From positions 1 to 64,000 of the forward strand of contig JAUGWO010000016.1 in NCBI GenBank assembly GCA_049724395.1: DNA of 64,000 bases, written 5' to 3'. Below are positions 12,630 to 21,841 of this stretch, piece after piece. The notes below the pieces were generated by a model. That model was not told the DNA's origin and made no database searches. It was given only the letters and a program-made list of their open reading frames with translations. This DNA comes from Spongospora subterranea f. sp. subterranea. Its lineage: Eukaryota > Endomyxa: Phytomyxea > Phytomyxea > Plasmodiophorida. Made by a program: the position numbers and the translations under genes. Each line of letters begins with the position of its first letter. Within the stretch, counting starts at the first letter, position 1.

Positions 12630-13922
12630 GTGCCGTTTACTGGCACCTTATCATCGTTATTCTCGCAACGGAGAAGTGCTGCCGCGAAAGGGCTGAAGAA
12701 CGTCATCGAGCACAACATGGAAAAATTTGTCGATCAGGACATATGCACGCTGCGTATGGCTTGTGAACAAGCCCAATTTCATCGTACTTTACCCGAATCT
12801 CCAGAATCTCTATCAAAAACGTCTGTGAAAGACAGGGATGACCTGGAAGTTTCATCGCCAATTATGGATGAAGATACACAGGAAGATGTTCCTAACTTCA
12901 AGAGCAGGGCGTCCACCAAGAGAAAACGCCACAATTTGAGTCCAAATCAGAGCCGAATTCTGGAAAAAGCGTTCAGCTTAAACCCCCATCCCGGTCGGAA
13001 ATTGAGGCTTGAAATATCCAATATGATCACTCTCGATGTCGACAAAGTCAGGAAATGGTTCGAGAACAGAAGGAACAAGGCGAAAAGGGTTGAAGCCATG
13101 GCCAAAAATACGTTTACGTCAAGGCAAAAGCGAGCTGAATCGTCGCCCGGCGATGAAGATATTGAACTACCTGAAAGTTGGAGAAACGGTGCACGCGAGG
13201 ATGGAACTGGAAAGGATGAAACGCAGCCTGCGATCATGTCGCTGATGAAAGTGTATAGGGACAGAATCGACGCCATCGAGTCCAACCAGTTCCTGGAATC
13301 GGAACCTACCGATGAAGAGAATCTGGATTTCAGGCAGAATCCGATCCTGGAGGCGTCGTCCATCAGCGGCGATCGCCTAGGCGAGATGGTCGCACCGTTC
13401 GTCTCTGAATTCATCTTCCACATCGGCAGCCAGATTCGGGAGCGGTTCGGATCAGACGACAATGCCGGCCAGATCATACAGGCCCAAGAGACGTTCAGGA
13501 TTCATGCTGAGCGCCTTTTCGCCTGTGTCAGATACGACTGCAGGACGATTCTTCTGAAAACCAGGACCTCGTGCGAAGCCAGCTGTTTCGCGTTCTTCAT
13601 TAGTGCAGGTGACGCCACAGGCAATGGTAAACCCAGTACGAGCGAGTTTGAAGAGGTGCGGATCGACTGTGTCATGGAGCTGGTGACGAATTCGTTGACG
13701 CGGATCGTTTTCCATATCCACACGCAACAAGAGGAATCGTTCGCAATCGGCTGCAAGCGGGTCAGTAACGGGGCGGTCGCCTGGGGTGATGTTCGCCGTC
13801 TCAAGGCGTTGCTTCACGCTCCAGTTCAGGACAGAGATCTCTGGTCGCTCCTGATCTTCCTTGGAGTCTGTCGACCGGCGATCTCCGAAACCTGGTTGGC
13901 AACTTTAATATCACAAATGTGA
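12630..13922 (+). CDS. Homeodomain transcription factor, 430 residues
   Basis: A single open frame of 430 codons. Residues about 97-156 form a homeodomain: basic arm STKRKR, helix 1 around LSPNQSRILEKAF, then recognition helix VRKWFENRRNKAKR with the conserved W, F, N and R. There are 59-60 residues and no three-residue loop, so it is a typical rather than TALE type. The N-terminus is acidic and serine-rich. The C-terminal 270 residues have no motif I recognise. They include a possibly helical stretch (PFVSEFIFHIGSQIRERF) and several cysteines. It likely acts in the nucleus as a DNA-binding regulator; its targets are unknown. The frame opens at 12630; Met-30 is an alternative start. Confidence 0.88.
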   Translation: MPFTGTLSSLFSQRRSAAAKGLKNVIEHNMEKFVDQDICTLRMACEQAQFHRTLPESPESLSKTSVKDRDDLEVSSPIMDEDTQEDVPNFKSRASTKRKRHNLSPNQSRILEKAFSLNPHPGRKLRLEISNMITLDVDKVRKWFENRRNKAKRVEAMAKNTFTSRQKRAESSPGDEDIELPESWRNGAREDGTGKDETQPAIMSLMKVYRDRIDAIESNQFLESEPTDEENLDFRQNPILEASSISGDRLGEMVAPFVSEFIFHIGSQIRERFGSDDNAGQIIQAQETFRIHAERLFACVRYDCRTILLKTRTSCEASCFAFFISAGDATGNGKPSTSEFEEVRIDCVMELVTNSLTRIVFHIHTQQEESFAIGCKRVSNGAVAWGDVRRLKALLHAPVQDRDLWSLLIFLGVCRPAISETWLATLISQM

Positions 13923-13999
13923 CACATTTCCTAACTCGACATCAATCTACATCTATCATAGCGCCGAACTAAAGGCTCAAAATAAACAAATATATCTCA

Positions 14000-14615
14000 T
14001 CACTTCAATTCAGTTTTATTCTCCGGCGATCTGTCGTTCCGATTAATGATTTGATTCGGTAATATCGACAGTGAATCATCAAGAGCCAAGTTAACATACG
14101 CCTGTTGAGACCTTAGAACTCCACCACGACATCCCGAACAGAACAACGTGTGATTGTACCTGTTCATTGACAGTAATCGTGACATTGATTCTATCCAATG
14201 CCTCAGCGATAATGGCGGCCAGCTGATGTTTACACTGAGGAAAAGATCAAAACTTATCTGCGAACTCGTGTACGCTTCAACTCACAAAATGGGATTGTTC
14301 GTTGAGGATAACGGTGTGCAAGAAAGCAGGGCATGAACAACACCGTTTTGTGCATCGATAAGGTGTTGAACGAGATCCATAAACCCTGTATGCTGAAGCT
14401 GTTTTCGAATTGATACGCTCTATTGCATCCGAGTCGACAATTTCTAGAGCGCGAGCCAGTACATTTCCGGGTATCAGATACTTGAGCATCGTCAGATTAT
14501 CGATATCTGTGTATGAAAGTTGAGCATCAGCCGGGGCCAGCGAGGCGCCCATTCCCGAACCACTGCCTTCTCTTCGGCCCCATTTCAAAATGATTGCTTC
14601 GATAATGTTCTGCAT
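14000..14615 (-). CDS. ZSWIM7: SWIM-domain protein, ZSWIM7/Sws1 type (Shu complex)
   Basis: Three exons (14615-14286, 14234-14160, 14101-14000) give 168 residues. Introns are 51 and 58 nt. Splicing restores the SWIM zinc motif CxCx(n)CxH: CSCPAFLHTVILNEQSHF in exon 1, then CKHQLAAIIAEAL in exon 2. Upstream, LKYLIPGNVLARALEIVDSD and YRVYGS...PYRCTKRC match the ZSWIM7 layout and its length of about 140 residues. In other eukaryotes this protein pairs with a SWSAP/Shu partner and promotes Rad51-dependent homologous recombination in the nucleus. The last exon (YVNLALDDSLSILPNQ) is less conserved, and its acceptor at 14102 is my best choice. It ends tail to tail with the homeodomain gene, 77 bases apart. 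Confidence 0.88.
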
Positions 14616-14632
14616 GGCGGCACCGTCATCAT

Positions 14633-14821
14633 TTACAGCGACGTCATGTGGTATCTGTTATCGTCAAATCGATAGATTTGAAAGTGAATTCGATTTTGGG
14701 GTTCAACCGGGTCGCGCAAATACAGTACCGTGCATCTGACGCCACGCGCTGCGAAACATTCGCACTGCCGCTCGCCTTCGTGCCCGAAATCGTGCACATC
14801 CCAAGAGGCGTCGTTCCCCAT
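14633..14821 (-). CDS. Small unrecognised open frame upstream of ZSWIM7
   Basis: Sixty-two codons with a protein-like composition (ARGVRCTVLYLRDPVEPQ, then IHFQIYRFDDNRY). No family recognised. It ends 15 bases before the ZSWIM7 start on the same strand, so it could be a separate small gene, a 5' exon or an upstream open frame. Confidence 0.3.
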   Translation of the reverse strand: MGNDASWDVHDFGHEGERQCECFAARGVRCTVLYLRDPVEPQNRIHFQIYRFDDNRYHMTSL

Positions 14822-14823
14822 CG

Positions 14824-15868
14824 TTGACGAGAATGTATTCCCTCTTCGCTTCGCGCCTGGAGACCATCAAGTTAGGAGAGCGGAGGTGGTCAAGGAAATG
14901 GACTAGTATACGCAGTCATGGCGATTGCCTCGCATTATGGAAATCAATATATGGCTATTTTATTGTTCTTGGCGCCACGTTCAGAGTCGAAGATCGGCCA
15001 CCCTGCAGTGTCCCTCTCTCTTTCGAAGATCATAGCTTGCACATCTTGAACGAATCACTGGTCGATAGAGAATTTTGCGAGATTATACAGATTGTCGCTC
15101 TCACACTTGCCATCGTCGGCATTGGTATGGGTCGTTATGGTTAGGAGCAGAACGATGCAACGCAGAGCGAAGCGCCTCATACTGTTTGGCTGTGGATTTC
15201 CAATTTTTGCTCAGTACTCAGACGATCCAAACCGACATAATATCGTCAGATCAACCGCAGAACCTACTGACGAAAGTTTTTACGCCATTGTGTAATACTT
15301 TTTGTCATTATTGCATCATAAATAACCAAACGTATTTCAACCCGATAATCTACATTGTGTTGTTGGCTACTAGGCTATATTTGCTGACTGTTTGTTCCTC
15401 TAGGCCATGGCTGTCCCAACTCGCCTGGTCAATATGATGTTTTGGATTCGCCCTGAAGATTAGGGTCTTCGTTGCACCCAACATTGAGATGGATAACACT
15501 CCAAGATTCTTTCAAGCCCAAACGGAACGGAGAGAGTATACCATAAGCCAGCCACAGCAGTAATGATGTACAAGCTGAACCAGAATGCTTACCAATACTC
15601 GTCAACTAGCTCACTCTCTGACGACGATGATGCGAAAACACGACGACAAAAATCGGCCGTGACAGCCATCAGACTCAGGACCGGTACAACCCTTCGAATC
15701 ACGTCAGTGACACTTCGGCCTTCACCCCAGCAGGTGATCAAACCCAGATCAGCAATGAAACCCAAGAAGCAGTTTCTCGGCATGGAGAAGAGCCGGAGTT
15801 CTGCCCCCCCAACGCATATGAGACTACACATGGCGGCAAGTACTGTAACACAGTCGAGGGAAGCGTAA
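14824..15868 (+). CDS. Possible spliced membrane-protein gene, fragmentary
   Basis: Plus-strand frames in this stretch carry hydrophobic segments (IIQIVALTLAIVGIGMG near 15080-15140; NQTYFNPIIYIVLLATRLYL near 15320-15390). They are followed by a hydrophilic Ser/Asp-rich tail (15563-15868). The NPIIY element after a hydrophobic run recalls the seventh helix of rhodopsin-like receptors. No start, splice pattern or other receptor motifs could be fixed, so this is weak. Alternatively, nothing coding lies here. Confidence 0.22.
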
Positions 15869-15980
15869 CCAAGTCAGGTGAGTAACGATCGGACAGGCGC
15901 TGTCGTGTATAACAAGACATTGTCCCCAGACCCGTCACAGGCTGGGCATTAGTCGCCCGATCAACCACCCAGGCCGGCAG

Positions 15981-17701
15981 ATGGCGGCGGCAATTGTTCA
16001 TGACCATGAGGAACGCCTGCTGGCCTCCGATCCGCCCGCTCATGCACCGTACGAGCGTAGCGCCACCGTCGAAATGGTGGCGGCGCGCAAGCCGAATCCA
16101 CGCCTGCTGTCTCTGGATGCGTTTCGCGGCGCGATTGTCTGTCTTATGATCCTCGTTCGTTTGACACTTTCGTCCCAAATAACTCTATGTTGTTGATTAC
16201 AACTGGAATATAGACTGACGACGCTGGTGCTGCATACCGACATTGGATGGACCATTCCCCGGTAATTTATCGTCTTGGCAAACTCTGGCGTTCTCTGCTC
16301 TAAATTGATCTTCAGTGGAGTGGCCTCAGATTAGCCGATATTATCACTGCCAGGGTTCCTTTTCGCGGTTGGCTGTTCAACTGCATTTGCAATTATGAGT
16401 CAACGTGCCCGCCCAGCAAGTCGTAAATCCATTGCTAAAGGGGCGTTGAAGCGCTGCGCTCGATTGGTGGTTTTAGGTCTTATTCTGCAAGGAGGTCAGT
16501 TTCCCAATCGATATAGTCTGTACTATCTTCGTATTCCTGGAATCCTGCAACGAATCGCGGTGGTCTACATAACGACCGTGGCGATCGAGCTACTGATCCC
16601 CGTCAGGCAATCCGCTCGTCACCATCTTGCTCGCTATGTCTGGCAATATGTCGCCATGTTGGCAATGGTTACCGTTCATGGCGGCATGATCGCGTTCGCC
16701 ATCAGGAACATGTCGTGCGATGCGTCGTTCCTGAACCCGACACCGGACTGTTCTCCATCGTCCTATTGGGATATGGCCGTATTTGGCGTTAATCACCTTG
16801 TAAATTCTACATCGAATATACTTCATTCACATGTGTCCATACATTTTTGTTTCTTTCTTCGACGCTTTCGTTTTTGTCAAGGTGGAATGATTTCGCTTCA
16901 TTTTACACAAAAAATTTATTGTTCTAATCCAATTTGTGGTTTCCCGTACCACTAGTGCCAACGTCGATAATTTCTGATGTTTTATCAGTATCATCGACCT
17001 GAATATGTTCGAGATCCGGCTTGCTCATCGTGCAGTCCAGCGATGTGTCCACGAGATAACGCGCCGTCGTGGTGCTCGGTCCCGTTCGATCCCGAAGGCA
17101 TCCTGTCCACGATCGCCAGCATCACGAGCGCCTTCGTTGGCCTGCAGTTTGCCCATCTGTTCATTGACCACCACGAACCTCAACGAATCTCTCGTAGCCC
17201 GTTATTCGACCGTCACCAAGCGTGGTTTATCTTCTCGTTTGTCAATATCGTTCTCGGAGTGGCAGCATTGTCGATTGGAATTCCGATCAACAAGGTATTT
17301 CAGAACCAATTGCGAGGTTTTTTGGCTGATCGGCGTTCCATCAGAATGTGTATTCGTTATCGTACTTGTGTTTAACATCCGCTTTAAATATCGCTGTCAT
17401 GGCGATACTGTATGAACTGATCGAACGCAAACATCGTATCGGAGTGTTATCGTGGCTGATTTCGGTCGGTCGTCAAGCAGTTCTCGTATACGCGTTAGGC
17501 GCATGTGACATTTTAGATCTGGTCATCACCTGGGTTTATTGGGAACGCCCTAACCAGAACTTGGTCGAGTTGGGTTCGCGTCTATGCCGTTTATGGCTCG
17601 GGTTCGATCTTGGATTGATAACGTTCGTCGTGATCAAGATTGCATTTTGGGTCGGCGTTTGCATGATTCTACACCGGTGGCGTAAATATTACACCATCTA
17701 A
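15981..17701 (+). CDS. Heparan-alpha-glucosaminide N-acetyltransferase-like membrane protein
   Basis: Exons 15981-16154, 16214-16261, 16316-16799, 16989-17294 and 17345-17701 give about 455 residues. Family landmarks appear in order: RLLSLDAFRGAIVCLMIL, DDAGAAYRHWMDHSP, WSGLRLADI, FLFAVGCSTAFAIMSQR, LRIPGILQRIAVVY, FGVNHL, PFDPEGILSTIASITSAFVG, IPINK and VYSLSYLCLTSALN. There are about ten hydrophobic segments. Relatives include animal HGSNAT, which moves acetyl from acetyl-CoA across the lysosomal membrane, and plant and bacterial homologues of less certain function, so the substrate here is unknown. Intron 3 (16800-16988) is the longest. Between LADI and FLFAVG the frame slips by one at a GGG run (16353-16355). 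Alignment length is kept if one G is dropped, so a base-call error is likely. It converges on the eL22 gene. Confidence 0.85.
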
Positions 17702-17857
17702 CGGCATTCAAATACAAAATCTAAACAGTAGTGGACAATTTCGCGACTATGAGAGGAAGATTCGCTTGGCAATATAAAGAGTATGTTAATATTAGGATTT
17801 AGTAGAGAAAATCGACACTAGCAATTGTATTTGTTTGTGGGATGTTTTTCTAAATGC

Positions 17858-18289
17858 TTATTTGGATTCATCGGCCTTTTCAAGGCTGAAGTATTTGAGC
17901 TTGTATGAGGTCTTGGTGTCGGCGATGACGCGGACGTAATCACGTAGCTGGTGCTTCTTCAAGAACTTCTGGGTCAGGTACTTGATGTATCGCTTGCTGA
18001 AGGGGGCGGCGGCCTGGATGTTCATCGTCTTGGCGTCACGGCTGAGGACAACGGATTCACCTAGAACACCAGTTTTTCCGTTGATCTTGATGCGGTCGTG
18101 AAGGTACTTCTCGTAAGCAGCGATGTCAAAGATGCCATCGGCTACGGGGGCGTCGCACTTCACCGCGAATTTCAGGAAGACCTTCTTGGCGACTGGGGCG
18201 GATTTGTCGGATTTCTATAACACGAAACAAACATCACTCAGCTGCTCTGAGACATGTGTCGTTGGCGATAGTACCTTGGCGACGGCCAT
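17858..18289 (-). CDS. RPL22: 60S ribosomal protein eL22
   Basis: Two exons, 18289-18275 (MAVAK) and 18214-17858, separated by a 60-nt intron, give 123 residues. Family signatures are clear: VFLKFAVKCDAPVADGIFD, RIKINGKTG, PFSKRYIKYLTQKFLKKHQL and RDYVRVIADTKTSYKLKYF. This is a structural protein of the large ribosomal subunit. A very short first exon holding only the start is common for ribosomal-protein genes. No C-terminal acidic run like that of mammals is present. Its 5' end faces an open stretch of about 200 bases before the 3' end of HAT1, which is on the same strand. Confidence 0.96.
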
Positions 18290-18487
18290 TTTTGATGAGC
18301 TGTTAAGATCAGGATTGAAATCCGGAAACGAGGAAGACGAAGATAGCGATTGTGAACGAATGGGTATAAAATGCGCCACGGACTCCGACAGACGACAATA
18401 TATGGACGTTGCCCCAATCAAAATTGAGGGTAAGGTTCAGGACAATAATATTAATGGTGTATTGGAATTTTAGCGATGAACTATATA

Positions 18488-20024
18488 CTAACGATTTACA
18501 TCTATGGCTTCATGGTTTCTATTGATAACCATTGTGTAATCATCAATAAGTTCGCTGTACAAAGCGGCTAGGATTTTTTTCCTTTCTGTTGAACTTCGCC
18601 AGGTACTCTTCGTACTGTCCCCGAGATATTGTTTTTGCAACCTTCTCTTGACTTCTAGACGAAAATCTGTCCATATGGCTTCATCAACATTGTTCTCATG
18701 TAAAATCCGCAGCTTCAACATTTCATAGACGCGCCGAATTTGCGGAAGGGAAATCTTCAACTTTTTGCGAATCTCGAACGCGATTCTAGCATCCCACTTT
18801 TCCAGAGATGAACAAAACAATGCATTAGGATGCTTTCCCCCGTCGCTGATAACAGTCCTGTAGAAACCTGCCGCCAATAAACGTCGTAGGTCCACGTGAT
18901 CGCGAAGTCTTTGGAATGAGCGGGTTGGATCCTGATATGAGCGATTGAGGAAGAAACAACCGCAGATGACAGATATTTTGTCACCGTACTTCAACGGTTA
19001 CTTCGAAACAATCACGTCGAATGCCTTCATCATAAACAGCTTGAAGAAGATGCCTGCCGTGACCATAACGTTGATATGGTGGTAATACCACGATTTGGCT
19101 TAAGCGTAAGCGCTCGCCTCCTGGGTGCCTATCTAATGCCATGCCCATCAGCTCGGTTGATGTGAAGCACATGCAAACGCCATACAAAAAGAGTACATTG
19201 AGACGTAGGCAGCAATATCAAAAAAATTGCCAGAATTGGATCCTTCAGAGGGTGGTCGACGCCGATAAAGGAACAGTAAAGACCACTTTTCGTCAGTATC
19301 ATCGATGAAAGATGCTGATTCAATAAAACATGTCGCATGAAACCGAAGGCGTTCATGAAACTTGCGGACACCTTTCATGGAAAAATCTGCCTGGAACCTT
19401 TTGGTTAGTAAAAAGTAGCACAGCAAATAATGCATGGGAAAAACCTTTCTGATCTGAAACTCGACGGTATCGCCATCAGGTTTCTCTTTGATAAAATAAG
19501 TTGAGACGATGTCGCCCAAGGGGGCAAAAGGCGAGGTCAACTTCTACAAAAGAACATCAGCCCAAAAGCCAGATATGACTCATAGTGTACGACCTTTTTA
19601 AATAGTGCAATGTTGTGAGTTTGGAAATCAGGTTGATTAGGTAGGAACTTTTTGATGCAACCGACGACATCGTCAGCGTCGGGGTTTTTTCGGATTGAGA
19701 CGAATTCTGGCCCATATAGGTACAGCGAATGCGCCTGGTTGAAAAGCACCTGGTAAATCTGTGTTGATTTGCGCACTTCCAGAGGAACTGACCGCGAACT
19801 TGAGGTTGATTAGGGGACAGTCTAAAGAGTCATTTATCAGCGGAATGAATTCGAAACCATCATAAATACTGACCATAGCCTCGAATGTTCTCTGATTCGA
19901 ATATCTGATGCACGAATTCGGGATGGAAGAGGAACCTGGACGCCACGGCGCGACTGCGCTCCAGCTCTGTCGCATCCCGAACAATGTGAATGTGGAAAAC
20001 GGAGCGAGCATCCACCACATCCAT
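18488..20024 (-). CDS. HAT1: Histone acetyltransferase type B catalytic subunit HAT1
   Basis: Seven exons (20024-19874, 19821-19793, 19758-19594, 19543-19445, 19390-19186, 19132-18990, 18931-18488) give 411 residues, close to the usual 400-420. It acetylates newly made histone H4 (Lys5/Lys12) in the cytoplasm and nucleus. Landmarks in order: FHPEFVHQIFESENIRGYD, PDADDVVGCIKKFLP, PFAPLGDIVSTYF, FHERLRFHATCFIESASF, the acetyl-CoA loop RLSQIVVLPPYQRYGHG (Q-x-x-G-x-G), VTVEDPTRSFQRLRDHVDL, and a C-terminal helical part with IRRVYEMLKLRIL. Introns are 52, 34, 50, 54, 53 and 58 nt. The 34-nt intron (19792-19759) is unusually short but is required by the frame. The start is the first Met in frame, at MDVVDARSVFHIH. 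Confidence 0.93.
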
Positions 20025-20401
20025 GGACAGCACCTTTATTTATCTGAACTGATTGAAGTCGCGGTGACTGAAAAGCGTAGTATTCGCGCAGCCAGCTGAG
20101 CACCAATAGCGATCACCACGATACCATTGTATCAGCGCAACCCTTTGCTGATCTGCTTTCGATACACGATACACCATTGTATCAGCGCGACACAGGTGAT
20201 TTACGTTCAATGCATGTCAGGGCCCGGTCGCTGCCGACGGCTGTTCAGTCGAACACGTCCCCGGGCCAGTGTCACATGGGGCCAGCCATGATGCCCAAGA
20301 ACAGGATCTGGATGTCGGCTCACGGAAATGAGCAGCGATTGCAGTGTAAATCTGAATTTTATGGATTTTCTATTAAAATATAAGAGAGAGAAAGGTTTTG
20401 T
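20025..20401. other. Intergenic with a duplicated 16-mer
   Basis: ACCATTGTATCAGCGC occurs at 20123-20138 and again at 20173-20188, 50 bases apart, upstream of HAT1. They could be paired regulatory sites or a chance duplication. No gene is supported here. Confidence 0.5.
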
Positions 20402-21631
20402 TTAAAACGGCCAGCACCATGCAAAGCAGAACATTGACTTCACGCTCCATTTGGCTTCGGGTTCATCTTCGATCTCGTAGCTGATTTGGGTAGAAGTCAA
20501 TAACGGCTTCAGAAGATCGTTCGTGAACGGTTTGTATTCTTCAGGTGCCGGGGAGGATTCGTGAACAAAGAGACCTTCTGACGATGGCGGTTGAACGCGG
20601 TGCCAACTGACATCTATTTCGGACACCTCCTTTTTCGATATTTTATAGTTATCGGCAAGAATAATGCTCTCGTCACGCTTCTCCTTAGGACAACTCGGGG
20701 GAAGTGACTCAGTAGATTTTGCAGCAAAGTGCACCGGTTCGACAATTCTAGGATTCGAAGCCAGGGAGTTGTTAAGAGGCGTCACTTTAGCTGATGCGAT
20801 CTTGACCGGCGTCATTGGTTCAATGGGGGATTGACGAACAGAGCAGTTAACGGGCACGTCGGTTGGCGTCGTGCTAGCAGATCCAGAGGTGTAGCTGAGA
20901 CTAAGACCAAGATGGAATCCATCACTTCTGGAACGATTGTGATCGAGCATCTCAGCAGATTCGGCGACGTGTTCGTCAGGCATTGTTGCATACGTTATTG
21001 TTTCGCCGACGCAGGACTCTTTAGCGCCGTTGAGTTTTCCAGCGTTCAGTGCAGATCTGCGATCTTGAGCAGGAAAAGAGACATCCTGAAGATCTTCAGA
21101 TGCAACTGACGTACCAGTACTTGGGTCTGATCGACGAAGATGCCGACCCGCGTTGGCCACAAACTGCTCTGTGTTTTCTCCATCAGTGACGAAACTAAAA
21201 CTGCTATTTTCATCGCGACGGTCCAAAGCGTCTAGCGAGCGCGGACTCATTGTGTCTGAAAATGTATCAACAGATAGGCTCATTGCATTTGAGATTGCTT
21301 TCGCTCGTTCGATTCCTTCCTGCTGATATTGAGAAGAATCTTTTCCACTTCGACCTTCTTCATTCGATGTCCCCTCAGTTGATGTACCAGTAATGGACTT
21401 CCCAACATCGATATCATGTATAGAAGCATATGGATCTCGGTTTTCAGTCTGAATCTCGGAAACATTCATCTTAGAAGCGCGTCTTGCCGCTTTTGGTTTT
21501 GGATGGTCAAGCTTATCGAGTGACACGATGGGTCCAGCTTCAAAAAACGGCGTCCCTGGCAATTTGGCCCCCTTCGCGCGATGTTTTTTATTCTTGGGTT
21601 TGGATAACGCATCCCATTTTGAAGATGCCAT
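20402..21631 (-). CDS. Unrecognised, mostly disordered protein with aromatic C-terminus
   Basis: I chose the start at MASSKWDALSKPKNKKHRAK (21631), giving 409 residues. The frame stays open upstream to 21841, but that part looks like leader sequence. The protein is rich in Ser, Asp, Glu and Pro, with a basic N-terminus (KPKNKKHRAKGAK) and no globular domain I can name. It ends with a hydrophobic, cysteine-bearing tail (SVKSMFCFAWCWPF) that could anchor or lipidate it. The open frame is long and uninterrupted, which argues for a real gene. Function unknown. Confidence 0.65.
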   Translation of the reverse strand: MASSKWDALSKPKNKKHRAKGAKLPGTPFFEAGPIVSLDKLDHPKPKAARRASKMNVSEIQTENRDPYASIHDIDVGKSITGTSTEGTSNEEGRSGKDSSQYQQEGIERAKAISNAMSLSVDTFSDTMSPRSLDALDRRDENSSFSFVTDGENTEQFVANAGRHLRRSDPSTGTSVASEDLQDVSFPAQDRRSALNAGKLNGAKESCVGETITYATMPDEHVAESAEMLDHNRSRSDGFHLGLSLSYTSGSASTTPTDVPVNCSVRQSPIEPMTPVKIASAKVTPLNNSLASNPRIVEPVHFAAKSTESLPPSCPKEKRDESIILADNYKISKKEVSEIDVSWHRVQPPSSEGLFVHESSPAPEEYKPFTNDLLKPLLTSTQISYEIEDEPEAKWSVKSMFCFAWCWPF

Positions 21632-21841
21632 GATAGAACACGATTCTGATTGAGCCGACGACGTGTGCGAACACGAATTGGTGATCGGTTTGATTGATTG
21701 ACTTCTGTGAGTGGCGCTCAACTGTATAGCGATAAGTACGATGGGCAGATTGCTGACAGTCAGAGATATCTCTAGCTCCACCTGATATGGTGTCTGTAAT
21801 TGCCCCAGTCCCCTCTTCCTGATCCCCCCGCTGGCCAGCAC

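Noticed and set aside
12947-13817. Long minus frames opposite the homeodomain gene
   Set aside because: Composition shadows of the plus-strand gene; no motifs.
15738-16178. 146-codon minus frame over the start of the acetyltransferase gene
   Set aside because: Antisense to exon 1, whose RLLSLDAFRG motif is conserved.
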